From positions 1-6,003 of the forward strand of contig CBFHUI010000119.1 in the NCBI GenBank assembly GCA_965658725.1: a DNA stretch of 6,003 nucleotides, read 5' to 3'. The position numbers and the translations under genes are program-made. Positions 1 to 5,423 of this stretch are shown in pieces; within the stretch, counting starts at the first letter, position 1, and every line of letters starts with the position of its first letter. Below the pieces are notes generated by a model that saw only the letters and a list, made by a program, of their open reading frames with translations, had not been told where the DNA came from and made no database searches. This stretch comes from UBA7985 sp965658725 (GTDB lineage Bacteria; Pseudomonadota; Alphaproteobacteria; UBA7985).

Positions 1-438
1 CTCGGGCAAAACATCCAGCCCCTGACTGCTACCACCGCCACCGCCAAAGTCCGGCAAACCAGCGATACCGCCACTGGCCGCGAGACGCAGATCAACAGAG
101 GCATCAGCAAGCACCAGCTTGGTGACACTCAGCTTGCGGCGCAGCAAGTCACGGGTGTTCAGGGCAATCGCTGCCGAGCCTGCCTGAGCCAAAGGCGGTA
201 GAGAGGGGTCGGTCGCATCGATGACAAAGTCGCTGAGATCGAATTTTACTTCTGGCACCGCGGCCAAGCGGATCGAGCCGTTGAGCTGCACTGGTAGGCC
301 CGTGGCGCGCTCGATCTCTGCTTCCAAGCGATCGGCAAAGCGGTCCACCGGCACCAACGGCAAGGCCAGCACCGCGCCAACCGCCACAAGAAGCAGCAGC
401 AAAACAACAAAGAGAAACAGCGATAGCAAGCGGCCCAT
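1..438 (-). CDS. AsmA-family protein, N-terminal part (cut by window edge)
   Basis: This is the first 146 codons of a gene that continues past the left edge. The ATG at 438-436 is the first possible start, because an in-frame TAG lies four codons upstream; no good Shine-Dalgarno is visible. Residues 1-3 (MGR) precede one hydrophobic segment at about 4-26, an uncleaved signal-anchor. After it comes the pattern typical of AsmA-like proteins: DRFADRLEAEIERATGLPV (32-50), then an NGSIRL strand (53-58) and 'VPEVKFDLSDFVI' (61-73). The known part ends in a glycine-rich stretch (GGGGGSS). Family knowledge: AsmA-like proteins are anchored in the inner membrane, with a large periplasmic beta-rich body, and are linked to lipid transport and outer-membrane assembly. 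The product is inferred from the N-terminus only; which AsmA subtype it is cannot be told. Confidence 0.8.
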   Translation of the reverse strand, partial: MGRLLSLFLFVVLLLLLVAVGAVLALPLVPVDRFADRLEAEIERATGLPVQLNGSIRLAAVPEVKFDLSDFVIDATDPSLPPLAQAGSAAIALNTRDLLRRKLSVTKLVLADASVDLRLAASGGIAGLPDFGGGGGSSQGLDVLPE

Positions 439-472
439 AGCGGTAAACTAAGCCATCCGTGCGGCAGGTTTT

Positions 473-489
473 GGGCGGCACCGCCGCCC
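473..489. repeat. GC-rich perfect inverted repeat upstream of the AsmA-family gene
   Basis: GGGCGGC, a 3-base loop (ACC), then GCCGCCC: a perfect 7-bp stem. It lies 35 bases upstream of the AsmA-family ATG and past the gloA terminator. On the minus strand it is followed by AAAAC, so it is not an intrinsic terminator in that direction. It could be a hairpin in the 5' leader of the AsmA-family mRNA or simply a GC-rich palindrome. Confidence 0.4.
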
Positions 490-534
490 GTCTTCGTTGC
501 AATCTAGCAGGACCACTCCGCAACCTCTAGCCGC

Positions 535-558
535 AAAAACAGCCCTGAACCAAGGGCT
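535..558 (-). terminator. Intrinsic terminator downstream of gloA
   Basis: On the minus strand, AGCCCT and AGGGCT form a perfect 6-bp stem (plus-strand arms 541-546 and 553-558) around a 6-base loop. G and then five Ts follow (plus-strand A-run 535-539). The hairpin begins 16 bases after the gloA stop codon, the usual place for a rho-independent terminator. The stem is short, so it may be leaky. Confidence 0.6.
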
Positions 559-574
559 TACGTGCCGCTAAAGC

Positions 575-994
575 CTACCAGGATCCCGTGTTTTCCATGC
601 TCGCCCAAGGCTCCGCCGGTGCCAGCGAGTCGCCTTCCTGCAGCAACTCAACCGAAATGCCGTCGGGGCTCTTGATGAAGGCCATGCGGCCATCACGGGG
701 CGGGCGATGGATGGTGTACCCCATGCCCTGCAAGTGTGCGCACAACCCGTAGATGTCTTCAGTGGAGTAGGCCAGATGCCCGAAGTTCCGGCCCCCGTCG
801 TAGTCTTCCGGATCCCAGTTGAAAGTCAGCTCAACCGGGCACTCTTCCTGCCCCTCCGGCGCGAGGAACACGAGCGTAAACCGCCCCGCCTCATTCTCAT
901 AACGGCGGGTCTCCTTGAGCCCTAAGCCGTCGCAGTAGAACCGCTTGCTTTCGTCGATGTCCTTGACCCGAACCATGGTGTGTAAGTACCGCAT
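575..994 (-). CDS. gloA: Lactoylglutathione lyase (glyoxalase I)
   Basis: 139 residues. It isomerises the hemithioacetal of methylglyoxal and glutathione to S-D-lactoylglutathione in the cytoplasm, the first step of the glyoxalase pathway; glyoxalase II completes it. The protein is two beta-alpha-beta-beta-beta modules of the vicinal-oxygen-chelate fold. All four metal ligands are visible: His5 (RYLHTMVRV), Glu55 (VELTFN), His73 (FGHLAYS) and Glu116 (SVELLQ). Substrate-contact residues of the N-terminal module (Arg9, FYCDGLGL) and the 'FIKSPDGISVELLQ' C-terminal signature are also present. The compact length, without the extra segments of human-type enzymes, fits the bacterial Ni/Co-activated class. 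The ATG at 994-992 has GGAGG at 1008-1004, 9 bases upstream. The gene lies between two terminators, so it is probably transcribed alone. Confidence 0.95.
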   Translation of the reverse strand: MRYLHTMVRVKDIDESKRFYCDGLGLKETRRYENEAGRFTLVFLAPEGQEECPVELTFNWDPEDYDGGRNFGHLAYSTEDIYGLCAHLQGMGYTIHRPPRDGRMAFIKSPDGISVELLQEGDSLAPAEPWASMENTGSW

Positions 995-1003
995 CCGTCC
1001 CCG

Positions 1004-1008
1004 CCTCC
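1004..1008 (-). promoter_or_regulatory. gloA ribosome binding site
   Basis: GGAGG on the minus strand, 9 bases before the gloA ATG. It confirms the start at 994. Confidence 0.75.
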
Positions 1009-1018
1009 GCGCCTGAGA

Positions 1019-1033
1019 TTTGCTTTACGCAAA
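1019..1033. promoter_or_regulatory. Operator-like inverted repeat at the gloA transcription start
   Basis: TTTGC-N5-GCAAA, a perfect 5-bp-arm palindrome. One arm overlaps the last two bases of the predicted gloA -10 (1032-1037), and the centre (1026) falls where transcription should begin. This is a usual place for a repressor site. The arms are short, so chance is possible, and no regulator gene is visible in the window. Confidence 0.35.
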
Positions 1034-1060
1034 CATACACCCGCCCCGGCGTTTGGCCAA
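1032..1060 (-). promoter_or_regulatory. Candidate gloA promoter (sigma-70 type)
   Basis: On the minus strand, TTGGCC (1060-1055, 4 of 6 to TTGACA), a 17-base spacer, then TATGTT (1037-1032, 4 of 6 to TATAAT). Transcription would start near 1025, leaving about 30 bases of leader with the GGAGG site. The first two bases of the -35 are the last two Ts of the rpoH terminator tract, so the two signals are fused. Confidence 0.45.
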
Positions 1061-1102
1061 AAAAAAGGCCCCGCCGGATGGAGATGGATATCCGGGGGGG
1101 CC
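1059..1102 (-). terminator. Strong intrinsic terminator of rpoH
   Basis: Plus-strand arms 1067-1079 and 1090-1102 form a 13-position GC-rich stem, 6 pairs + one G-G mismatch + 6 pairs, with a 10-base loop. On the minus strand it is followed directly by eight Ts (A-run 1059-1066). It lies about 95 bases after the rpoH stop. The 94 bases between (1103-1196) hold no gene or other signal that I can see. Confidence 0.85.
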
Positions 1103-1196
1103 AAGTATCGCTGCTCAGTTGGGGTGCGAGCTGCGAGGGGTCGGAGAAGAGAACGAAAAAGCTCCTGAAAGCGGCTCCATCCTCGGTAGTCGTCGT

Positions 1197-2093
1197 CTAA
1201 GCAACAGCCATGGGCAGCCGCTGCTCTTTGGCCATAGAGACCATCTTCTGCTGCAGTTTTTCGAAGGCGCGAACTTCGATCTGCCGCACTCGCTCACGCG
1301 AGATATTGTAGACCTTTGCCAGGTCTTCGAGCGTGGTCGGCTCTTCAGCCAGCCGGCGCTCCGTGATGATGTGCTTCTCCCGGTCATTCAGGTCGGCCAT
1401 GGCTTCCTCCAGCAGCGCGTGGCGCTTTTGGAATTCATCGCTTTGCACCAGAGAGGCTTCCTGAGAGGTCTGCTCGTCATCGACAAGCCAGTCCTGCCAC
1501 TCACCCTCACTATCGGCCCGCAGCGGCGCGTTCAGCGAGTGATCCGCGCCCGCCATGCGGCGGTTCATGTTCACGACCTCCTCCTCTGGAACATCCAGAT
1601 GAGTGGCGATCTTCTTGACGTGCTCGGGCGAGAGGTCGCCATCCTCAATGGCTTGCATCTGTCCTTTGAGCTTGCGCAGGTTGAAGAAGAGCTTCTTCTG
1701 CGCCGCCGTTGTACCCATTTTGACCAGCGACCAGGACCGCAGGATGTATTCCTGGATCGAAGCGCGGATCCACCACATGGCGTAAGTCGCCAGGCGGAAG
1801 CCCTTGTCTGGATCGAAGCGCTTGACCGCCTGCATCATCCCGACGTTGCCTTCGGAAATCAGATCCGAGACCGGCAGGCCGTAGCCACGGTAACCCATGG
1901 CAATTTTAGCGACGAGGCGGAGGTGAGAGGTCACCATCTTGTGGGCGGCTTGCGTGTCTTCGCGCTCAGCCCATGCCTTCGCCAGCATGAATTCTTCGTC
2001 GGCCGATAGCATTGGAAACTTCCGGATCTCGTCGAGGTACCGGGAAAGGTTGCCTTCCCCGCTCAGACTGGGGATCGATGCTACGTTCGCCAT
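1197..2093 (-). CDS. rpoH: RNA polymerase heat-shock sigma factor RpoH (sigma-32)
   Basis: 298 residues. It directs RNA polymerase to heat-shock promoters (chaperones, proteases). Visible in order: region 1.2 (LSRYLDEIRKFPMLSADEE, 16-34); region 2.1-2.2 (HLRLVAKIAMGYRGYGLP through LISEGNVGMMQAVKRFD, 57-94); region 2.3-2.4 (GFRLATYAMWWIRASIQEY and IL RSWSLVK, 98-125); the RpoH box QKKLFFNLR (132-140), which separates RpoH from RpoD-type factors; and region 4.2 with its helix-turn-helix (TLEDLAKVYNISRERVRQIE, 254-273). I chose ATG 2093-2091 because AAGGAG (2108-2103) lies 9 bases upstream. A second ATG at 2102 abuts that site with no spacing. The frame stays open up to a GTG at 2252, but that start has no ribosome site and adds 53 residues unlike the family. 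The length matches alphaproteobacterial RpoH. The gene follows rluD, an order common in this class as I recall it. Confidence 0.97.
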   Translation of the reverse strand: MANVASIPSLSGEGNLSRYLDEIRKFPMLSADEEFMLAKAWAEREDTQAAHKMVTSHLRLVAKIAMGYRGYGLPVSDLISEGNVGMMQAVKRFDPDKGFRLATYAMWWIRASIQEYILRSWSLVKMGTTAAQKKLFFNLRKLKGQMQAIEDGDLSPEHVKKIATHLDVPEEEVVNMNRRMAGADHSLNAPLRADSEGEWQDWLVDDEQTSQEASLVQSDEFQKRHALLEEAMADLNDREKHIITERRLAEEPTTLEDLAKVYNISRERVRQIEVRAFEKLQQKMVSMAKEQRLPMAVA

Positions 2094-2099
2094 GGTTGT

Positions 2100-2134
2100 C
2101 ATCTCCTTAAGTGTCACCCGATTGAGTAGGAATG
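2100..2134 (-). promoter_or_regulatory. Possible leader hairpin masking the rpoH ribosome binding site
   Basis: In the mRNA, CAUUCCU (2134-2128) can pair with AGGAGAUG (2107-2100): seven Watson-Crick pairs with one bulged G. This would cover most of the Shine-Dalgarno and the upstream AUG. Inside the loop, ACUC (2127-2124) can pair with GGGU (2119-2116), including one G-U pair. A weak stem over a heat-shock sigma factor's ribosome site is what an RNA thermometer would look like. It is found by eye only, with no energy calculation. Confidence 0.3.
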
Positions 2135-2208
2135 CTACAGGTGGTGATTTGTTGCATTTCCGACACGGGGTATTCGTTTTTTTTCGCTTGGCGCGTTTTC
2201 TTGTTGTT

Positions 2209-2238
2209 AAGAAAGGCATTCCGCACGGCGATTTCAAG
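2209..2238 (-). promoter_or_regulatory. Candidate sigma-32-dependent rpoH promoter
   Basis: On the minus strand, CTTGAAA (2238-2232) is followed, 18 bases after CTTG, by CCTTTCTT (2216-2209). Known alphaproteobacterial heat-shock promoters resemble CTTG-N17/18-CYTATNT; the -35 matches fully and the -10 matches except for T in place of A. Transcription would start about 105 bases before the rpoH ATG. This implies that RpoH activates its own gene, as reported for some alphaproteobacteria such as Caulobacter. Confidence 0.5.
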
Positions 2239-2261
2239 GCACATTCATGCACATGTGTGAT

Positions 2262-2280
2262 TAAAATGCCCTAAAATGGC
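2262..2280. repeat. Short direct repeat between the two candidate rpoH promoters
   Basis: TAAAATGCC (2262-2270) and TAAAATGGC (2272-2280) differ at one base and repeat every 10 bases, about one helical turn. An 8-bp palindrome CACATGTG lies nearby at 2250-2257. Both are between the predicted sigma-70 -10 and the sigma-32 -35, where a regulator could sit. The role is unknown. Confidence 0.35.
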
Positions 2281-2306
2281 GTCACAGGCGTGTGAAGTGC
2301 GTTCCC

Positions 2307-2335
2307 ATTTGAGAACAAAACAGGAAAATTGTCAA
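2307..2335 (-). promoter_or_regulatory. Candidate sigma-70-type rpoH promoter overlapping the rluD stop
   Basis: On the minus strand, a perfect TTGACA (2335-2330), a 17-base spacer, then TCAAAT (2312-2307, 4 of 6 to TATAAT). The TGA inside the -35 hexamer is the rluD stop codon (2334-2332). Transcription from here would give an rpoH leader of about 205 bases. With the sigma-32-like site this makes a two-promoter layout: basal and heat-induced. Confidence 0.5.
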
Positions 2336-3309
2336 CTTAAAGCGTCGATCAGCGTTTCCATGTCTTCAGGCAGCTCACTTTCGAAGCGAACGAAGTCTTT
2401 TGTGATCGGATGAACGAATCCGAGAACGGCTGCGTGCAACGCCTGACGGTCAAATGCAGCGATGGTTTCCTGCTGCTCTTCGGTAAAGCGCGCCTTCCGC
2501 GCCGGTGAAGCGCGACCGTAGAGGGGGTCGCCGATCAGCGAGTGGCCAATCGCGCTCATGTGCACTCGGATCTGATGCGTCCGGCCGGTTTCAAGTGTGC
2601 AGGCCACAAGCGAAGCGCCAAGACCCAAATGCTTGAGCACCTGATAATGGGTGACCGCCTCTTTCCCATGCTTGAGGTCCACTGCCATTTTCTTGCGGTT
2701 CATTCGATCCCGCCCAATGGCCCCTTCGACCACGCCCGACGTTGGACTCGGCGCGCCCCAGAGCACGGCCTGATAAGTCCGCTCCAGATCGTGGGTGGCG
2801 AAAAGCGCGGATAGGCCTTCATGCGCGGCTTGATGCTTGGCGGCAACCATGACGCCGCTGGTATCCTTGTCCAGTCGGTGCACGATACCAGGCCGCCGCT
2901 CCCCGCCGATTCCCGACAGCCCCTCGCCGCAATGATGCAGCAGCGCGTTGACCAACGTCCCGTCAGGGTGCCCCGGTGCCGGGTGCACCACCATACCGGC
3001 GGCTTTGTTCACGATGATCAGGTGTTCGTCTTCGAACAGAATATCGAGCGGGAGATCCTGCGGCACCAGATCGACCGACACGGCGGCCGGAACCGCCATC
3101 TCGACCGTGCTGCCCACGTTCTTGACGCGAAACGCTGGCGCCTTGACTGGTGTGCCGTCGATGGCAACTTTGCCGTCAACGATCAGTGCTTTGATCCGGC
3201 TGCGGGAAATGTCCGGGAAGTGCTTGGCCAGCAAGTGGTCCAGGCGCTTTCCTTGCTCCTCATCCGCGACAGTCAGCGTCAGTTTCGCGCTATCGTCCAA
3301 CTCATCCAC
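2332..3309 (-). CDS. rluD: 23S rRNA pseudouridine synthase, RluD type
   Basis: 325 residues. RluD isomerises uridines to pseudouridine in helix 69 of 23S rRNA (E. coli positions 1911, 1915 and 1917), in the cytoplasm during late 50S assembly. Domains: an N-terminal S4 RNA-binding domain (about 20-75, GKRLDHLLAKHFPDISRSRI), then the RluA-family catalytic domain (about 90-310). The catalytic loop HRLDKDTSG is at 144-152 with Asp147 as nucleophile; the second family motif ETGRTHQIRVH is at 240-250. NKAAGMVVHPAPG (101-113) is also typical. The predicted start is GTG 3309-3307, the first possible start after an in-frame TAA; the only ribosome site is a weak GGGA about 10 bases upstream. It is divergent from the threonine aldolase across 45 bases; no clear promoter was found there. 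Choosing RluD over the related RluA or RluC rests on overall resemblance, the S4 domain and the rpoH neighbour. Confidence 0.92.
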   Translation of the reverse strand: MDELDDSAKLTLTVADEEQGKRLDHLLAKHFPDISRSRIKALIVDGKVAIDGTPVKAPAFRVKNVGSTVEMAVPAAVSVDLVPQDLPLDILFEDEHLIIVNKAAGMVVHPAPGHPDGTLVNALLHHCGEGLSGIGGERRPGIVHRLDKDTSGVMVAAKHQAAHEGLSALFATHDLERTYQAVLWGAPSPTSGVVEGAIGRDRMNRKKMAVDLKHGKEAVTHYQVLKHLGLGASLVACTLETGRTHQIRVHMSAIGHSLIGDPLYGRASPARKARFTEEQQETIAAFDRQALHAAVLGFVHPITKDFVRFESELPEDMETLIDALS

Positions 3310-3354
3310 GCGTTAGGTTTCCCGATCAACATCATCAAGGTCTCAGGCTTACCC

Positions 3355-4395
3355 ATGAACTTCGCCTCCGACAATGTTGCAGGGGCTCACCCTGCCCTGC
3401 TTCAGGCACTCGCCGACATCAACGACCAGCCGCTGAACTCTTACGGCGATGACCCGTTTAACGCTCAGGTCGAGGCCGAATGCCGCCGGATCTTTGAGCA
3501 CGACAGTTTGCGAACCGTGCTGGTCGCGACGGGCTCGGGGGCCAACGCGCTGGCGCTGGCAACCATGACACCGCCCTGGGGTGCCGTGTACTGCCACCGC
3601 ACCGCGCATGTTGTTGTCGATGAAGCCAACGCTGTGCAGGGCGCGACTGGCGGGGCGCGGCTGGTGACGTTGGAAGGGGATCAGGGAAAGATCGATCCCG
3701 ACGAGCTGCGAGCAGCAATCTTTGGCAAGGGCGTGGTCCACCATCCCCAGCCCGCCGCCCTCTCGCTCACCCAGATGAACGAGTACGGCGTAACCTACAC
3801 GCTCGACGAACTCAGCACGCTCACCGCCATCGCGCGCGAGCACGATCTGAAAATTCACATGGACGGCGCACGCTTTGGCAACGCCGTCGCCCGGCTGAAC
3901 GTCTCGCCCGCCGACATGACCTGGCGGCTGGGCGTAGATATGCTGGTGTTTGGTGCGACCAAGAATGGCGCGCTGGTGGGGGAGATCATGGTTTGCTTTG
4001 ACCCGAGCGTGGTCGAGGAACTCGAATACCGTCGCAAGCGCGCGGGACAGCTGTTTTCCAAGATGCGGACGCTCTCTGCCCCGCTGGCAGCTTACTTGAA
4101 AGACGACCTCTGGCTCGAAAACGCCCGGCATGCCAACGCCATGGCAGAACGGCTTGCCGATGGGCTGGGTGGTCTGGATGGGGTTGAGCTGTGCCGGCAG
4201 CCGTCGGGGAACCAGCTGTTCATGGCCATGGACCCGGACCTGCGCGCGCACTTACACGCGGCGGGCGCGATTTTCGGTCCTTGGCCGGACGATGGTCCGA
4301 CGGCCGTGCGCATGGTCACGGCCTTTAATACGCGGCTTGAAGACGTGGACGGCGTTATCAGCGCCGCCCAAGGCTGGCAGAAGGGCGCGGCCTAG
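3355..4395 (+). CDS. ltaE: Low-specificity L-threonine aldolase-type PLP enzyme
   Basis: 346 residues, fold-type I PLP enzyme of the threonine aldolase / beta-eliminating lyase family. It cleaves L-threonine or allo-threonine to glycine and acetaldehyde, a cytoplasmic glycine source. Seen: the N-terminal FASDNVAGAHP (3-13); SYGDDP (29-34); the phosphate-binding ATGSGANALAL (58-68); the ring-stacking His85 in AHVVVDEANAV; HMDGARFGNAV (168-178) with Asp170 for the pyridine nitrogen and Arg173; and the Schiff-base Lys203 in FGATKNGAL (199-207). The length is usual for the family. I chose ATG 3355: homology starts at its second residue and AGG lies 7 bases before it. The frame is open upstream to 2821, but that stretch is antisense to rluD and unlike the family. 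Substrate stereospecificity cannot be read from the sequence. Confidence 0.88.
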   Translation: MNFASDNVAGAHPALLQALADINDQPLNSYGDDPFNAQVEAECRRIFEHDSLRTVLVATGSGANALALATMTPPWGAVYCHRTAHVVVDEANAVQGATGGARLVTLEGDQGKIDPDELRAAIFGKGVVHHPQPAALSLTQMNEYGVTYTLDELSTLTAIAREHDLKIHMDGARFGNAVARLNVSPADMTWRLGVDMLVFGATKNGALVGEIMVCFDPSVVEELEYRRKRAGQLFSKMRTLSAPLAAYLKDDLWLENARHANAMAERLADGLGGLDGVELCRQPSGNQLFMAMDPDLRAHLHAAGAIFGPWPDDGPTAVRMVTAFNTRLEDVDGVISAAQGWQKGAA

Positions 4396-5273
4396 TACAA
4401 CCGGCCCTTGTCCGTCAGATAGTCCTGCGCTTCCATCACCATCCCGCGGCGGATGAGTGTCGGGTCCACAGCATAATCCGACCCCATCTCATAGCGCGCC
4501 ATCGCCTGATAGAGCAGCTGAGCGCGGGTGTAGTGCAGCAGCCCTGCCCCGTCGAACAGGCCGATATCTTGATCAATCGACTGCGCCCCAACCGCCTTAG
4601 CCAGCGCCGTGGCGTAAGTCAGGCTATCATTGAACCCACGCGGGCAGTACAGAACCGGCGTGTTACAGGCTGAGGTTTGGGCGCGGTAGAATGCGCTGCT
4701 GGGCTTGCTTTCAGTATAGGCGACAGTCTTGCCGTCCATGGAACCACGGGTCCAGCTTTCAGGGATGGGGGTCGAGGCGCTGCGCGGGCAATAGCTCAGC
4801 GTGCCGATGCAGTCACTAGGCGGGGCGTAGCGCATGGCCAGTTGTCGCGTGGTGATGATCTCGTGCTTAAAGCGGTAGTTCCGCATCAGCCGCGCAAAGG
4901 CTCGCGCTGAGTAAACCGGATCGGCGAAAATCGCGTGCCCGGACTTGTCCGTCCCGACCTGCCCACGCCACGTATCGTTGCTCGGGGCTTTGACGCACCA
5001 GTAATTGTTCTGCCGGATACAGCGACGGCCGGGCGCGTTCAACTCCGCCGGTGTCATCTCCAGCTCTTTCCACTCGCGACCAGACTGACGATAGAGGCCA
5101 TAGGGGCGCACCTTCTCCATGCTTGCCGCACGCTGTGCCAGCGCGAACTCGGTCACACGAAGGGTTTTCTCGCTTGGTTTGTCGTTCTGCCCGCACCCTG
5201 CCAAAACCAGCAAAACACCTGCAGCACCAGCAAAGCGCACAAGCGCCTTCACCGCGTGGCCAAAAGAATTCAA
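4392..5273 (-). CDS. P5-like lipoprotein with three cysteine micro-loops
   Basis: 293 residues, function unknown. A short basic N-terminus and a hydrophobic run (about 10-26) end in a lipobox L24-A25-G26-C27, so it should be lipidated at Cys27. No aspartate follows the cysteine (Gly28), so outer-membrane sorting is likely if E. coli rules hold. The body recalls proteins annotated 'structural protein P5', many from phages: WRGQVG (102-107), HAIFADPVYSARAFARLMRNY (113-133), RYAPPSD (148-154), then NDSLTYATALAKAVG (215-229) and a C-terminal helix with QAMARYEMG. Unlike those, residues 155-212 look inserted. The mature protein has exactly six other cysteines in three pairs: 85/93, 155/162 and 203/210. 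The start is TTG 5273-5271, with GGGAG 7 bases upstream; GTG at codon 8 is an alternative without a ribosome site. Its stop overlaps the threonine aldolase stop. The family link is from memory, not a search. Confidence 0.8.
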   Translation of the reverse strand: MNSFGHAVKALVRFAGAAGVLLVLAGCGQNDKPSEKTLRVTEFALAQRAASMEKVRPYGLYRQSGREWKELEMTPAELNAPGRRCIRQNNYWCVKAPSNDTWRGQVGTDKSGHAIFADPVYSARAFARLMRNYRFKHEIITTRQLAMRYAPPSDCIGTLSYCPRSASTPIPESWTRGSMDGKTVAYTESKPSSAFYRAQTSACNTPVLYCPRGFNDSLTYATALAKAVGAQSIDQDIGLFDGAGLLHYTRAQLLYQAMARYEMGSDYAVDPTLIRRGMVMEAQDYLTDKGRLY

Positions 5274-5280
5274 GGCCTTA

Positions 5281-5285
5281 CTCCC
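5281..5285 (-). promoter_or_regulatory. Ribosome binding site deciding the TTG start
   Basis: GGGAG on the minus strand, 7 bases before TTG 5273-5271. No in-frame ATG lies nearby (the ATG 10 codons' length around it is out of frame and soon stops), so this site supports the rare TTG start of the lipoprotein. Confidence 0.55.
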
Positions 5286-5356
5286 GTCATAAAATCGCGT
5301 TGCCCTCTTGAAAACGCTGAGGACCGTCTGAACTTCTGTCTGAGAAACGCGGGCAA

Positions 5357-5386
5357 AAAATACTGCATTCGCGGCGAATCCGTGAA
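5357..5386 (-). promoter_or_regulatory. Candidate lipoprotein promoter with a palindrome in its spacer
   Basis: On the minus strand, TTCACG (5386-5381, 4 of 6 to TTGACA), an 18-base spacer, then TATTTT (5362-5357, 4 of 6 to TATAAT). The spacer contains the palindrome ATTCG-CCG-CGAAT (5379-5367). The start of transcription would be near 5350, about 75 bases before the TTG. A regulator binding in the spacer is possible; neither hexamer is strong. Confidence 0.35.
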
Positions 5387-5423
5387 CTCATCGCGACAGG
5401 TGCCTTTCTCAGAGCGGCTAACG

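Noticed and set aside
473..489. GC-rich hairpin as the gloA terminator
   Set aside because: On the minus strand it is followed by As, not Ts, and a better hairpin with a T-run lies at 535-558, directly after the gloA stop.
1020..2009. 329-codon open frame on the plus strand
   Set aside because: It covers the rpoH coding region antisense and shows no domain pattern; the length is a by-product of GC-rich codon use in rpoH.
2177..2184. Run of eight Ts on the plus strand as the tail of an intrinsic terminator
   Set aside because: No stable hairpin precedes it on the plus strand and no plus-strand gene ends there; on the minus strand it is an A-tract in the rpoH leader.
2094..2252. 53-residue N-terminal extension of RpoH from a GTG at 2252, basic and containing a CRKC motif
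   Set aside because: There is no ribosome site at 2252, the sigma-32-like promoter would start inside it, the extension is absent from the family, and a well-placed AAGGAG serves ATG 2093.
2821..3354. Open frame of 178 codons on the plus strand, in frame with the threonine aldolase, as an N-terminal extension
   Set aside because: It is antisense to the conserved rluD catalytic domain, its sequence is arginine/histidine-rich and unlike the aldolase family, and homology begins exactly at the second residue after ATG 3355.
3349..4251. 300-codon open frame on the minus strand
   Set aside because: It is a shadow antisense to the threonine aldolase, which has all its PLP-binding residues intact.
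5307..5334. CTTGAAA on the plus strand as a second heat-shock promoter upstream of the renalase-like gene
   Set aside because: The -35 matches sigma-32 but the downstream element (CTGAACT at 17 bases) matches only 5 of 7, and it lies about 180 bases from the gene; a chance match is likely.
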